Notes: a model not told the origin generated them from the sequence alone. A stretch of DNA of 64,000 nt from Rhodoferax sp. (GCF_030646845.1 NZ_JAUSLE010000021.1:124001-188000), one strand, 5' to 3'; counted from the first letter of the stretch, positions 42,946-52,689 are shown. Numbers and translations: made by a program.

Positions 42946-43926
42946 TCAGTGCCGCGCCAGCGCTTCCAGGCAGCGTTTCTTGTGCGCTTCGCCCCGGCTC
43001 GGCTTGATGTCCAGACCGGTCAGGCGCAAGCCGTAATCGACCCCGTGCTTCTCGGCCTGCAGCACCCAGGCGCACAGACGGGACAGCTGTTGTTCGGGGT
43101 GGCTGACGCCGGTCTGGTGCTGGTCCAGCCACAACTCAAAGTGCTGCGCCTGGGTCGTGTCCCGGCTCACCAGTTCGTCCGCCTTGGCGGCTTTTTTCCA
43201 GACCACCAGTTTCATCGGGTCGCCGCGGCGGTAGGCGCGCACGCCGTCGAATTCACCGGTGGATTGCCGGTGTGCTGCGGCGGCGCCTCCTGCCCGTGGC
43301 TCGCCCGGGGGCAAACGTGGCGGGAAGGGCTCCGGCGCCGGATACACCAGCACCTGGGCGGCGGGTCGCCACACCGTCCATACCCGAAAAGTGCCCAGAG
43401 GAAAACGCGTCTCTGCCGTCAGCGCCGGCACGCGGTGCAGGCCGCGGCGCTCGGGCTTGAACGCGATGTGCACCGTGGCCGTGCCCTGCGCCGGCACATC
43501 GGTCCACACCCAATGACCAGAACCCAGCACAGCCAGGCCAATGCCATGGCGGATGCTGCGCCGCCGGCTCTGGAGATTGATGCCAATCACGGCGCTAGCC
43601 CCCGCAAACTGTGCGTCAGGCGCTATCAAACTCATAGTGAGTCCACGCAGCGTGCCGTGGCACACGTGCATGCCCACGACGGCACTGCCAGCCAGCAGAA
43701 AGGTCAGCAGGTAGCCCAGGTTGAGCTGGTAGTTGATCGACGCCACCAGCAGCACGAGAATGGTGGCGCCGAGCATGAAACCAGGGCGGGTTGGCAGGAT
43801 GTAGACGCTGCGCTGCGTCAGGGTGATGGTGTCGGACAGCGGCAGTCGGGCCTCGAACCAGCGCTGGAACCTCTGACGCAGATGCGCCCGCGGGTGTCGC
43901 AGTGGATTGGGCAGGATGTCGGGCAT
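42946..43926 (-). CDS. DUF58 domain-containing protein
   Basis: This 326-residue protein has two N-terminal membrane helices (residues about 40-80) and the DUF58 signature GVRAYRRGDPMKLVVWKKAAK. It belongs to the MoxR-associated set in which a MoxR ATPase activates a DUF58/VWA-type partner at the membrane. Its ATG follows the MoxR stop directly (TGA-ATG at 43924-43929), indicating coupling. Residues 97-115 (MSLIAPDAQFAGASAVIG) come from a dispersed repeat copy that sits right after the second helix. Confidence 0.9.
   Translation of the reverse strand: MPDILPNPLRHPRAHLRQRFQRWFEARLPLSDTITLTQRSVYILPTRPGFMLGATILVLLVASINYQLNLGYLLTFLLAGSAVVGMHVCHGTLRGLTMSLIAPDAQFAGASAVIGINLQSRRRSIRHGIGLAVLGSGHWVWTDVPAQGTATVHIAFKPERRGLHRVPALTAETRFPLGTFRVWTVWRPAAQVLVYPAPEPFPPRLPPGEPRAGGAAAAHRQSTGEFDGVRAYRRGDPMKLVVWKKAAKADELVSRDTTQAQHFELWLDQHQTGVSHPEQQLSRLCAWVLQAEKHGVDYGLRLTGLDIKPSRGEAHKKRCLEALARH
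43584..43638 (-). repeat. Dispersed 55-bp repeat, copy G (inside DUF58 gene)
   Basis: On the minus strand it begins ACTATGAGTTTGATAGCG (the first base is changed), then CCTGACGCA, GGGCT at offset 37 and AGCGCCGTGATTG. It is read in frame 1 as (Thr)-Met-Ser-Leu-Ile-Ala-Pro-Asp-Ala-Gln-Phe-Ala-Gly-Ala-Ser. Confidence 0.75.
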
Positions 43927-44847
<921 letters not shown>

Positions 44848-44894
44848 GGCACGACGTTACCAAAAAAATTATGAGGCAGGGCTGCACTGTGACT

Positions 44895-45842
44895 ATGACC
44901 GGATACTTTACCCACCGCGATTGCTGGAAACATGAAATGGGCGCGGGGCACCCCGAATGTCCGGAGCGGCTGGATGCCATTGAAGACCGCATCCTCATCT
45001 CCGGGCTGGATGTTGCCCTGGACCGGCGCGAAGCCCCGCTGGCACCCCTGACCGATATCGAACTGGCGCATGGCCGCATGCACGTCGCTTCCATCAGGGG
45101 ATTGAGCGATGTTCTGCGGGAAGAGATTGAAGCCGGTGGCCCGACCCATGCCCAGGTCGACCCGGACACCTCGCTCAACGTCGACACCTGGGACGCGGCC
45201 CTGCGTGCCGCAGGCGCCGCGCTGGCTGCCACCGATGCCGTGATCGCCGGTGAGTTGCAGAACGCTTTTTGCGCTGTCCGTCCGCCGGGTCATCATGCCT
45301 GCCGCGACAAGGCGATGGGCTTCTGCTTTTTCAACAATGTCGCGATTGCCGCCAAGTACGCCCTGGAGCGCCACGGCTTGAAGCGGGTGGCGATCGTAGA
45401 CTTTGACGTACACCACGGCAACGGCACGGAAGACATCGTGGGCGGCGATCAGCGCATCCTCATGGTGAGCTTTTACCAGCATCCGTTCTATCCCCTGGAC
45501 CACACCCATTCCAATGCCAGCAACCTGGTCAATCTGCCGGTGCCGGCCTACACCAAGGGCATGGATGTGAGGGACCTCATCGAGAGCATCTGGATCCCGC
45601 GTCTGGAGGCTTTCCGCCCTGAAATGATCTTCATCAGCGCCGGCTTTGACGCGCACCGCGAAGACGACATGGGTCAGATGGGCTTGGTGGAGCAGGATTA
45701 CGCCTGGATCACCCATCGCATCATGGACGTCGCCCGGCGTCACGCCAAGGGGCGCATCGTGTCCTGTCTGGAAGGCGGTTATTCCCTGAGTGCGCTGGGA
45801 CGCAGTGTGGAGGCGCATATCCGGGTACTGGCCGATGTCTGA
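44895..45842 (+). CDS. Histone deacetylase family protein (class II-like amidohydrolase)
   Basis: This protein of about 315 residues has the deacetylase active-site series: HPECPERL, RPPGHHACRDKAMGFCFFNNVAIAA (the His pair), DFDVHHGNGT (zinc ligands) and SAGFDAHREDDMGQM. Bacterial members deacetylate polyamines or act on other acetylated amines. The ATG at 44895 gives the family N-terminus TGYFTHRDCWKHEMGAGHP; starts further upstream would overlap moxR. Its end overlaps the start of the MscS-type gene by eight bases, so the pair is coupled. Confidence 0.92.
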   Translation: MTGYFTHRDCWKHEMGAGHPECPERLDAIEDRILISGLDVALDRREAPLAPLTDIELAHGRMHVASIRGLSDVLREEIEAGGPTHAQVDPDTSLNVDTWDAALRAAGAALAATDAVIAGELQNAFCAVRPPGHHACRDKAMGFCFFNNVAIAAKYALERHGLKRVAIVDFDVHHGNGTEDIVGGDQRILMVSFYQHPFYPLDHTHSNASNLVNLPVPAYTKGMDVRDLIESIWIPRLEAFRPEMIFISAGFDAHREDDMGQMGLVEQDYAWITHRIMDVARRHAKGRIVSCLEGGYSLSALGRSVEAHIRVLADV

Positions 45843-47100
45843 GACCCGCGTCCCTGACCTTGATGCCTGGATAGCGTCCCTGACCCAACCCGCCGCCCTG
45901 ATCGAACTGGGGGCCCTGGCCTCATGCGCCGTGATCGCCTGGGCTGTCGCCGCGCTGGTCTGCCGGACCGTGGGTTCGCGCAGTTCCGCCTCCATCATGT
46001 TTGGCAAACGCATTGTGGACGGGGTGTTGTTTCCCCTGCTGCTGGTGTGCCTGGCCTATTTGGCGCGCGCCCTGTTGGTGAGCTGGGTCCCACTGGCAGT
46101 TTTCAAGATTGCCATGCCGGTTCTGATTTCCCTGCTGGTCATCCGCCTGGGGGTCAAGGTGCTGCAGGCAGCGTTCATGGACAGGCCGCTGGTGCGTGTT
46201 CTGGAGCGAACCATTTCCTGGGTCGCGTGGCTGGCCATGGTGTTGTGGGTCAGCGGGTTGCTGCCGGTGGTTCTGGAGGAGTTGGACCAGATTGTCTGGA
46301 AGGTGGGCGGCTCCAAAATGTCGGTGCGCACGATGATCGAGGGCGCCCTGACCGCGGGCGCCATGCTGATCGTCACCCTGTGGATTTCGTCGGCCATTGA
46401 GACGCGTCTGCTGCGCTCAGCCACCGGGGGTGAATTGTCCTTGCGCAAAGCGGCGAGCAACGCTACGCGAGCCTTGCTGATGTTCGTCGGCCTGATGCTG
46501 GCCGTATCGGCAGTCGGCATTGACTTGACTGCCTTCTCTGTTCTTGGCGGCGCGATCGGGGTTGGGGTCGGTTTTGGCTTGCAGAAGCTGGCGGCCAACT
46601 ATGTCAGTGGATTCGTCATTCTGGCCGAACGCAGCATGCGCATCGGTGACAACGTGAGGGTGGACAATTTTGAGGGCATCGTCACGCAGATCAATGCCCG
46701 TTACACACTGATCCGCTCGCTGGCTGGCCGTGAGTCGATTGTCCCCAATGAGTTGCTGATCACGACCCGCGTGGAAAATCTGTCGCTGGCGGATTCGCGC
46801 GTGTGGCTGTTTTCCGTGGTCTCGGTTGGCTACGAAAGCGACGTGGACCTGGTGATGAGCCTGTTGACGCAGGCCGCACTGAATCAGGCGCGTGTGCTGC
46901 GGGACCCGGGTCCTTCCGTCAACCTCGTCGCCTTTGGTGTCGACGGGCTGGAGTTCAAAGTGGGTTTCTGGATTGCCGATCCCGAGAATGGCAGCGACAA
47001 CTTGAGATCGTTGATCAATCTGGACATTCTCAAGTCTTTGCGTGAGAACCATATCGAGATTCCGTATCCGCAGCGCGTCGTTCACACCCGTGCGGCGTGA
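45835..47100 (+). CDS. MscS-type mechanosensitive ion channel
   Basis: This 421-residue protein has about six hydrophobic segments (residues 20-240) and the MscS core: ALLMFVGLMLAVSAVGIDLTAFSVLGGAIGVGVGFGLQKLAANYVSGF (pore helix TM3), then ERSMRIGDNVRVDNFEGIVTQINARYTLIRSLAGRESIVPNELL (beta domain). A soluble C-terminal domain to IPYPQRVVH follows. It should open under membrane tension to release solutes. The ATG at 45835 lies inside the end of the deacetylase gene (ATGTCTGA), indicating translational coupling. Confidence 0.92.
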   Translation: MSETRVPDLDAWIASLTQPAALIELGALASCAVIAWAVAALVCRTVGSRSSASIMFGKRIVDGVLFPLLLVCLAYLARALLVSWVPLAVFKIAMPVLISLLVIRLGVKVLQAAFMDRPLVRVLERTISWVAWLAMVLWVSGLLPVVLEELDQIVWKVGGSKMSVRTMIEGALTAGAMLIVTLWISSAIETRLLRSATGGELSLRKAASNATRALLMFVGLMLAVSAVGIDLTAFSVLGGAIGVGVGFGLQKLAANYVSGFVILAERSMRIGDNVRVDNFEGIVTQINARYTLIRSLAGRESIVPNELLITTRVENLSLADSRVWLFSVVSVGYESDVDLVMSLLTQAALNQARVLRDPGPSVNLVAFGVDGLEFKVGFWIADPENGSDNLRSLINLDILKSLRENHIEIPYPQRVVHTRAA

Positions 47101-47121
47101 GGAAGCCGGTTTTCATGCAGG

Positions 47122-47148
47122 TATAATTTGAAAAAAGCACGGTCGTAC
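47122..47148 (+). promoter_or_regulatory. etfBA promoter with TetR-type operator like that of fadB
   Basis: A consensus TATAAT (47122-47127) is followed nine bases later by GCACGGTCGTAC (47137-47148) and TATTTTG. Compared with the fadB-like site GAACGATCGTTC plus TATTTTC, 15 of 19 positions match and the palindrome keeps half sites GNACG-NN-CGTNC. No strong -35 box is seen, so an activator or weak -35 is possible. Confidence 0.7.
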
Positions 47149-47221
47149 TATTTTGTGTCCTGATGGCTGACTGTCGTGAGGATGACGAGGCTGACAGGTA
47201 ACACAGCATAGAATCTCCGGG

Positions 47222-47259
47222 TTGACGTGCACGTCAATTCAAGTTGACGTGCACGTAAA
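47222..47259. promoter_or_regulatory. Tandem palindromes upstream of etfB
   Basis: TTGACGTGCACGTCAA (47222-47237) is a perfect 16-bp palindrome. TTGACGTGCACGTAAA (47244-47259) repeats it with one change, 22 bp centre to centre, which places two dimers on one face of the helix. The shape recalls MerR-type LiuR sites that I associate with branched-chain amino acid and fatty acid genes. The assignment is from memory and unverified. Confidence 0.7.
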
Positions 47260-47297
47260 GAAAATCGCCGAATTCGTAACTATCTGGAGTCATAGCA

Positions 47298-48047
47298 ATG
47301 AAAGTCCTGGTCGCAGTCAAGCGCGTGGTGGACTACAACGTGAAGGTCCGCGTCAAGTCGGACAACACCGGTGTAGATATCGCCAACGTCAAAATGAGCA
47401 TGAACCCTTTTGACGAGATCGCCATTGAAGAAGCCGTGCGCCTGAAGGAAAAAGGCGTGGTGACCGAGGTCATCGCCGTCTCCTGCGGCGTCACGCAATG
47501 CCAGGAAACCTTGCGCACCGCCATGGCCATTGGTGCCGACCGCGCCATTCTGGTTGAAACCACCGAAGAACTGCAGCCACTGGCGGTGGCCAAGCTGCTC
47601 AAGGCACTGGTCGACAAGGAACAGCCCGGCCTGGTGATCCTGGGCAAGCAGGCCATTGACGACGACTGCAACCAGACTGGCCAGATGCTGGCCGCCCTGG
47701 CCGACCTGCCGCAAGCCACCTTCGCCAGCAAGGTCGAAGTGGTGGACGGCAAAGCTTCCGTCACGCGTGAAGTCGACGGCGGCCTGGAGACCCTCTCCAT
47801 CAGCCTGCCCGCCGTGATCACCACCGATTTGCGCCTGAACGAGCCGCGTTATGTGACGCTGCCCAACATCATGAAGGCCAAGAAAAAGCAGCTCGACATC
47901 TTCAAGCCCGAAGACCTCGGTGTTGACGTGTCACCCCGCATCAAGACCCTCAAGGTCATGGAGCCGCCCAAGCGCAGCGCCGGCATCAAGGTGCCAGACG
48001 TTGCCACCCTGGTGGCCAAACTCAAGAACGAAGCCAAGGTCATCTGA
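47298..48047 (+). CDS. etfB: Electron transfer flavoprotein subunit beta
   Basis: This 249-residue subunit has the EtfB motifs [69 protein letters not shown] and the C-terminal [10 protein letters not shown]. With EtfA it forms the FAD/AMP-binding heterodimer that carries electrons from acyl-CoA dehydrogenases to ETF-ubiquinone oxidoreductase. It is followed 11 bases later by etfA. The leader of almost 200 bases holds two separate candidate operators. Confidence 0.97.
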   Translation: MKVLVAVKRVVDYNVKVRVKSDNTGVDIANVKMSMNPFDEIAIEEAVRLKEKGVVTEVIAVSCGVTQCQETLRTAMAIGADRAILVETTEELQPLAVAKLLKALVDKEQPGLVILGKQAIDDDCNQTGQMLAALADLPQATFASKVEVVDGKASVTREVDGGLETLSISLPAVITTDLRLNEPRYVTLPNIMKAKKKQLDIFKPEDLGVDVSPRIKTLKVMEPPKRSAGIKVPDVATLVAKLKNEAKVI

Positions 48048-48058
48048 GGAGCACCACC

Positions 48059-48991
48059 ATGACATCACTAGTTATTGCTGAACACGACAACGCGTCCATC
48101 AAGGGCGCCACCCTCAACACCGTGACCGCCGCCCTGCAGTGCGGCGGCGAGGTCCATGTGCTGGTGGCCGGTGCCAATGCCGGTGCGGCGGCGGCCGCTG
48201 CCGCGCAAATTGCCGGCGTGGCCAAGGTGCTGCACATCGACCACGACGGCCTGGCCCATGGCCTGGCCGAGAACATGGCGGCGCAGATTCTTGGCGTGGC
48301 CTCGAACTACAGCCACATCCTGTTTCCCGCCACCGCCTCGGGCAAGAACATTGCCCCCCGCGTCGCTGCCAAGCTCGATGTCGGCCAGATCTCTGACGTC
48401 ACCAAAGTCGACAGTCCCGACACCTTCGAGCGCCCGATCTATGCCGGCAACGCCATTGCCACGGTGCAAAGCACCGACGCCATCAAGGTCATCACGGTGC
48501 GCACCACCGGCTTTGACGCCGCGCCCGCCAGCGGTGGCTCGGCCGCCGTGGAAAGCGTGGCCGCTTTGGCAGCCAGCGCCCAAGTCACCTTCATGGGCAG
48601 CGAGATCGCCAAGAACGATCGCCCCGAGTTGACCGCCGCCAAGATCATCGTCAGCGGTGGCCGTGCCCTGGGTTCCAGCGAGAAGTTCATGGAAGTCATA
48701 ACGCCGCTGGCCGACAAGCTCGGTGCCGCCATGGGCGCATCGCGGGCGGCGGTGGACGCCGGCTATGCGCCCAACGACTGGCAAGTGGGCCAGACCGGCA
48801 AGATCGTCGCGCCGCAGTTGTATGTGGCGGTGGGCATCAGCGGTGCCATCCAGCATCTGGCCGGCATGAAGGACTCCAAGGTCATCGTGGCGATCAACAA
48901 GGATCCGGAAGCGCCGATCTTCTCGGTGGCCGACTATGGGCTGGAAGCGGATTTGTTCGTGGCGGTGCCCGAACTGATTGCTGCGCTGTAA
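48059..48991 (+). CDS. etfA: Electron transfer flavoprotein subunit alpha
   Basis: This 310-residue subunit has an N-terminal EtfA domain ([37 protein letters not shown]) and the C-terminal FAD-binding domain at about 190-305 ([58 protein letters not shown] and [22 protein letters not shown]). It pairs with EtfB. A strong intrinsic terminator follows, separating it from the acyl-CoA dehydrogenase gene downstream. Confidence 0.97.
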   Translation: MTSLVIAEHDNASIKGATLNTVTAALQCGGEVHVLVAGANAGAAAAAAAQIAGVAKVLHIDHDGLAHGLAENMAAQILGVASNYSHILFPATASGKNIAPRVAAKLDVGQISDVTKVDSPDTFERPIYAGNAIATVQSTDAIKVITVRTTGFDAAPASGGSAAVESVAALAASAQVTFMGSEIAKNDRPELTAAKIIVSGGRALGSSEKFMEVITPLADKLGAAMGASRAAVDAGYAPNDWQVGQTGKIVAPQLYVAVGISGAIQHLAGMKDSKVIVAINKDPEAPIFSVADYGLEADLFVAVPELIAAL

Positions 48992-49000
48992 GCCAACAAG

Positions 49001-49033
49001 AAAAAGGGCATCGCTTGCGATGCCCTTTTTTTT
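49001..49033 (+). terminator. Intrinsic terminator after etfBA
   Basis: AAAAAGGGCATCG (49001-49013), loop CTTG and CGATGCCC (49018-49025) followed by TTTTTTTT form a strong hairpin with a T tract. It should end etfBA transcription, so the acyl-CoA dehydrogenase at 49094 needs readthrough or its own promoter. Confidence 0.93.
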
Positions 49034-49093
49034 CGCGCCAATGCCTGAACCAGTGCCGTTGCGCACTTTTGTTTTCCCTTTTGGAGACTCGAC

Positions 49094-50908
49094 ATGAGTT
49101 ACGTTGCCCCCCTCAAAGACATGCTGTTCAACATCAAGCATCTGGCCTACATTGACAGAATAGCGCAGTTGCCAGGCTTTGAAGATGCCGGTTTCGAGAC
49201 CGCGCAAGCGGTGCTGGAAGAAGCGGCCAAGTTCAATGAGGGCGTGTTGAGCCCGCTGAACTGGGAGGGCGACAAGAATCCGTCGAGCTGGAAGGATGGC
49301 GTGGTCACGGCAACGCCCGGCTTCAAGGAAGCTTTCGAACAGTTTGCCCAAGGCGGCTGGCAAGGCCTGCAGCACCCGGTGGATTTTGGCGGCCAGGGTT
49401 TGCCCAAGACCATCGGCGCGGCGTGCGGTGAAATGCAGAACTCGGCCAACATGAGTTTTGCCCTGTGCCCGCTGCTGACCGACGGCGCCATTGAGGCGTT
49501 GTTGACTGCGGGTTCCGACGAGCTCAAGGCGACTTATCTTGAGAACCTGGTGAGCGGCAAATGGACTGGCACCATGAACCTGACCGAGCCCCAGGCCGGC
49601 AGTGACCTGGCCGCCGTGCGCAGCCGTGCCGAGCCGCAGGCTGACGGCAGCTACAAGGTGTTCGGCACCAAGATCTTCATCACCTGGGGTGAGCACGACA
49701 TGGCCGAGAACCTCGTCCATCTGGTGCTGGCCCGCGTTACCGGCGCACCGGAAGGCGTCAAGGGCATCAGCCTGTTTGTGGTACCCAAATTCATGGTGAA
49801 CAAGGACGGCTCACTCGGTGCGCGCAACGACGTGCATTGCGTCAGCATCGAGCACAAGATGGGCATCAAGGCCAGCCCGACCGCGGTGCTGCAATATGGC
49901 GACCACGGCGGCGCCATCGGTTACCTCGTGGGCGAGGAAAACCGCGGCCTGGAGTATATGTTCATCATGATGAACGCCGCCCGCTTTGGCGTCGGTGTGC
50001 AGGGCATTGCCATTGCCGAGCGCGCTTATCAAAAGGCGGTGACTTTTGCCAAGGACCGGGTGCAAAGCCGTCCCGTCGATGGCTCGCTGCCCACCAGCGG
50101 CCCCATCATCCATCACCCGGATGTGAAGCGCATGTTGATGACCATGCGGGCCTACACCGAGGGATGCCGCGCCATGGCCACTGTAGGTGCCGCGGCCTTT
50201 GACGCCGCGCACAATCACCCGGATGCCGAGACGCGCAAGCAGAACCAGGCTTTCTATGAATTCATGGTGCCGCTGATCAAGGGCTACAGCACCGAGATGA
50301 GCCTGGAGGTCACCTCGCTGGGCGTGCAGGTGCACGGCGGCATGGGCTTCATCGAAGAAACCGGCGCGGCCCAGTATTACCGCGACGCCAAAATTCTCAC
50401 CATCTACGAAGGCACCACTGCCATCCAGGCCAATGACCTGGTGGGACGCAAGACGGCGCGTGACGGCGGCCAGACGGCCAGGGCCCTGGCCGCGCAGATT
50501 GAGGCAACCGAAGGCTTGTTGCTCAAGAGCGGCAGCGCCGACGCACTGGCTGTGGCGAAGCGCCTGAAGGTGGCCCGCGAGGCCTTCGTCGATGTCGTGA
50601 ACTTTGTGGCGGGCGGGCTTGCCAAGGCCCCTGAAGGTGCCGCAAAGGCCAGCCCCAACGCCGTCTTTGCCGGCAGCGTGCCTTACCTCATGCTGGCCGG
50701 GAATCTGATGGCTGGCTGGCAGTTGGCCCGCGCGCTCCTGGTGGCGCAAGACGAGCTCGCGCAAGGCGTGGATGCCCCCTTCATGAAGGCCAAGATCATC
50801 ACGGCACGCTTCTATGCGGACCACCTGTTGACCAAGGCCCCGGGCGTGCGGGACGCCATCATCGAAGGCGCTGACAGCGTGACCGCGCTGGCGCTGGATG
50901 CGTTCTGA
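49094..50908 (+). CDS. Acyl-CoA dehydrogenase (DmdC/FadE-like)
   Basis: This 604-residue flavoprotein has the extended DmdC-like architecture: GTMNLTEPQAGSDLAAVRSRAEP, IFITWGEHDMAENLVHLVLARV, MMNAARFGVGVQGIAIAERAYQ, and VQVHGGMGFIEETGAAQYYRDAKILTIYEGTTAIQ with the catalytic Glu region. A C-terminal helical domain ends in TALALDAF. It oxidises an acyl-CoA and passes electrons to the ETF encoded directly upstream. Compared with the paralogue at 18261 it keeps the ordinary C-terminal helix that the dispersed repeat has overwritten there. Confidence 0.94.
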   Translation: MSYVAPLKDMLFNIKHLAYIDRIAQLPGFEDAGFETAQAVLEEAAKFNEGVLSPLNWEGDKNPSSWKDGVVTATPGFKEAFEQFAQGGWQGLQHPVDFGGQGLPKTIGAACGEMQNSANMSFALCPLLTDGAIEALLTAGSDELKATYLENLVSGKWTGTMNLTEPQAGSDLAAVRSRAEPQADGSYKVFGTKIFITWGEHDMAENLVHLVLARVTGAPEGVKGISLFVVPKFMVNKDGSLGARNDVHCVSIEHKMGIKASPTAVLQYGDHGGAIGYLVGEENRGLEYMFIMMNAARFGVGVQGIAIAERAYQKAVTFAKDRVQSRPVDGSLPTSGPIIHHPDVKRMLMTMRAYTEGCRAMATVGAAAFDAAHNHPDAETRKQNQAFYEFMVPLIKGYSTEMSLEVTSLGVQVHGGMGFIEETGAAQYYRDAKILTIYEGTTAIQANDLVGRKTARDGGQTARALAAQIEATEGLLLKSGSADALAVAKRLKVAREAFVDVVNFVAGGLAKAPEGAAKASPNAVFAGSVPYLMLAGNLMAGWQLARALLVAQDELAQGVDAPFMKAKIITARFYADHLLTKAPGVRDAIIEGADSVTALALDAF

Positions 50909-50922
50909 CCGCTTTCCAGCTC

Positions 50923-50977
50923 GCTATTAATTTGATAGCTGCTGTCGCCCGATTGACAAGGGCTAGAGGCCTATTTG
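50923..50977 (+). repeat. Dispersed 55-bp repeat, copy H (intergenic)
   Basis: This is a well-preserved copy: GCTATTAATTTGATAGCT, GCTGTCGCC, GGGCT at offset 37, then AGAGGCCTATTTG. It begins 14 bases after the acyl-CoA dehydrogenase stop and ends before the ribosome site of the nitronate monooxygenase gene. It also holds GCCC-N7-GGGC as an internal stem. Confidence 0.88.
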
Positions 50978-51009
50978 TCCAATAATATTTGGATTCTTAC
51001 GGAGATTTC

Positions 51010-51975
51010 ATGTCCAAGCTGCCCGCACCCCTGAACCATCTGCCTTTCCCTGTGATCGGCTCCCCGCTGTTCATCATCAGCAACCCCAAGCTGGTCATTG
51101 CCCAGTGCATTGCCGGCGTGGTGGGCTCCATGCCCGCGCTCAACGCCCGCCCGGCAGAGCAGCTCGAAGAGTGGCTGATCGAAATCACCGGGGCGCTGGC
51201 CGCCTACAACAAGGCCAACCCTGACAAACCCGCCGCGCCCTTTGCCATCAACCAGATCGTGCACAAGAGCAATGACCGGCTGGAGCACGACATGGCGATG
51301 TGCGTCAAGTACAAGGTGCCCATCATCATCACCAGCCTGGGCGCGCGTGAAGACATCAACGCCGCTGCCCACTCGTATGGCGGTGTGGTGCTGCATGACG
51401 TCATCAACAACAAACACGCCCGCAAGGCGATCGAGAAGGGCGCTGACGGCCTCATCGCCGTGGCTGCGGGCGCTGGGGGCCATGCCGGCGTGAAGAGCCC
51501 GTTTGCGCTGATCCAGGAAATCCGCCAGTGGTTTGACGGTCCGGTGGCACTCAGCGGTGCCATCTCCACCGGCGACGCCGTGCTGGCCGCGCAGGCCATG
51601 GGCGCTGACTTTGCCTACATCGGCTCGGCTTTCATCGCCACCGAAGAAGCGCGGGCAGCAGAGGACTACAAACAGGCGATTGTCGACAGCAGTTCGGACG
51701 ATATCGTCTACAGCAACCTCTTTACCGGGGTGCACGGCAACTACCTGGCGCCCAGCATCCGCAACGCCGGCATGGACCCCGACAACCTGCCGGTCAGCGA
51801 CCCCAGCAAGATGAACTTTGGTGGCGACAAGTCCAAAGCCTGGAAAGACATCTGGGGTTGCGGCCAGGGCATTGGCGCCGTCAACAAGGTTCAGAGCGCC
51901 GCTGATTTTGTGGCCCAGCTCAAGCGCGAGTACGCCCAGGCGCGGGAACGCTTGCTGGCGATGAATTACGCCTGA
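51010..51975 (+). CDS. Nitronate monooxygenase (2-nitropropane dioxygenase family)
   Basis: This 321-residue FMN-dependent TIM-barrel protein has the family motifs PVIGSPLFIISNPKLVIAQCIAGVVG, ITSLGAREDIN, GADGLIAVAAGAGGHAG and a phosphate-binding region (LSGAISTGDAVLAAQAMGADFAYIGSAFIATEE). It oxidises nitronates, or acts as a related flavin oxidoreductase, since some members are quinone or enoyl reductases. GGAG lies six bases before the ATG at 51010. The stop codon abuts dispersed repeat copy I. Confidence 0.9.
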   Translation: MSKLPAPLNHLPFPVIGSPLFIISNPKLVIAQCIAGVVGSMPALNARPAEQLEEWLIEITGALAAYNKANPDKPAAPFAINQIVHKSNDRLEHDMAMCVKYKVPIIITSLGAREDINAAAHSYGGVVLHDVINNKHARKAIEKGADGLIAVAAGAGGHAGVKSPFALIQEIRQWFDGPVALSGAISTGDAVLAAQAMGADFAYIGSAFIATEEARAAEDYKQAIVDSSSDDIVYSNLFTGVHGNYLAPSIRNAGMDPDNLPVSDPSKMNFGGDKSKAWKDIWGCGQGIGAVNKVQSAADFVAQLKREYAQARERLLAMNYA

Positions 51976-52026
51976 TTTGGCTGTAGCCCCCGCAGAATAT
52001 GCGGGTGTAGCTACTTAAATCATAGC
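51974..52026 (-). repeat. Dispersed 55-bp repeat, copy I (between convergent genes, supplies a stop codon)
   Basis: On the minus strand it begins GCTATGATTTAAGTAGCT, then ACACCCGCA, GGGCT at offset 37 and ACAGCCAAATC. The GST gene enters it in frame 1 (GCT ATG ATT TAA) and ends there. CCCGCA-GAATA-TGCGGG inside it is a strong hairpin that might also help end transcription. Confidence 0.8.
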
Positions 52027-52689
52027 AACTGGCGGTTCGGGAAAGAGCACAGGCGGCTGCCCCGGCTCCCACGGCCCATACTTCGTCATCACCTGCTGGT
52101 AGATAGGCGAGTTCTCAAATGTGCCAAGCCAGGATGCCAATGCGGACCACGGCTGGCTGGCAAACCAGGCCGGGTCGGTGTGCGCAAACTGGCGCACGAA
52201 GGGGACGATCGCCACGTCCGCCAGGCTCTCTGGCTCACCTAGCAAATGACGATGCGCAGTCAGCCGCGTGTTGAGGTCGCCCAAGTACACAGCGCCTTGG
52301 GTTCGATGCGCAGCGGCTTCGGCCACGCCGTGCCGGTTGGGGTACTTGTAGCGGTCCAGATGAAACTTGAATTCGCCGTCGCAGCGCGCCACCAGTTGAC
52401 GTGCATCCATCAACGCATCACTGTTCGCAGGCAGCCAGTGCAGGGGATCGTTGCGGCGCAAGGCCCACAACATGATGTCCAGGCTTTGGTCCACCACCTG
52501 CCCATCGGGCAGCACCAATACCGGCACCGTCCCTTTGGCTGATGCCTCCAGCAGGGCCGCTGGCTTGCGGGCCAGCACCACTTCACGCAACTCGCAGACC
52601 TGGCCGCTGGCGAGCAAGGCCAGGCGCGCCCGCATCGCGTAGGGGCAACGGCGAAAGGAATAGAGGACCGGGTAGGGCGCTGGCGTCAT
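52015..52689 (-). CDS. Glutathione S-transferase family protein (thioredoxin-fold, Cys active site)
   Basis: This 224-residue protein begins with a GST/glutaredoxin-2-like N-terminus (VLYSFRRCPYAMRARLALLASG) whose CPYA is the likely glutathione-reactive Cys. KGTVPVLVLPDGQVVDQSLDIMLWAL and a helical C-terminal domain (PFVRQFAHTDPAWF) follow. The start at 52689 gives the family's normal length and lies 10 bases after the trhO stop. The final residues (Val-Ala-Met-Ile) and the stop codon come from repeat copy I, so the ancestral C-terminus has been replaced. Confidence 0.88.
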   Translation of the reverse strand: MTPAPYPVLYSFRRCPYAMRARLALLASGQVCELREVVLARKPAALLEASAKGTVPVLVLPDGQVVDQSLDIMLWALRRNDPLHWLPANSDALMDARQLVARCDGEFKFHLDRYKYPNRHGVAEAAAHRTQGAVYLGDLNTRLTAHRHLLGEPESLADVAIVPFVRQFAHTDPAWFASQPWSALASWLGTFENSPIYQQVMTKYGPWEPGQPPVLFPEPPVAMI

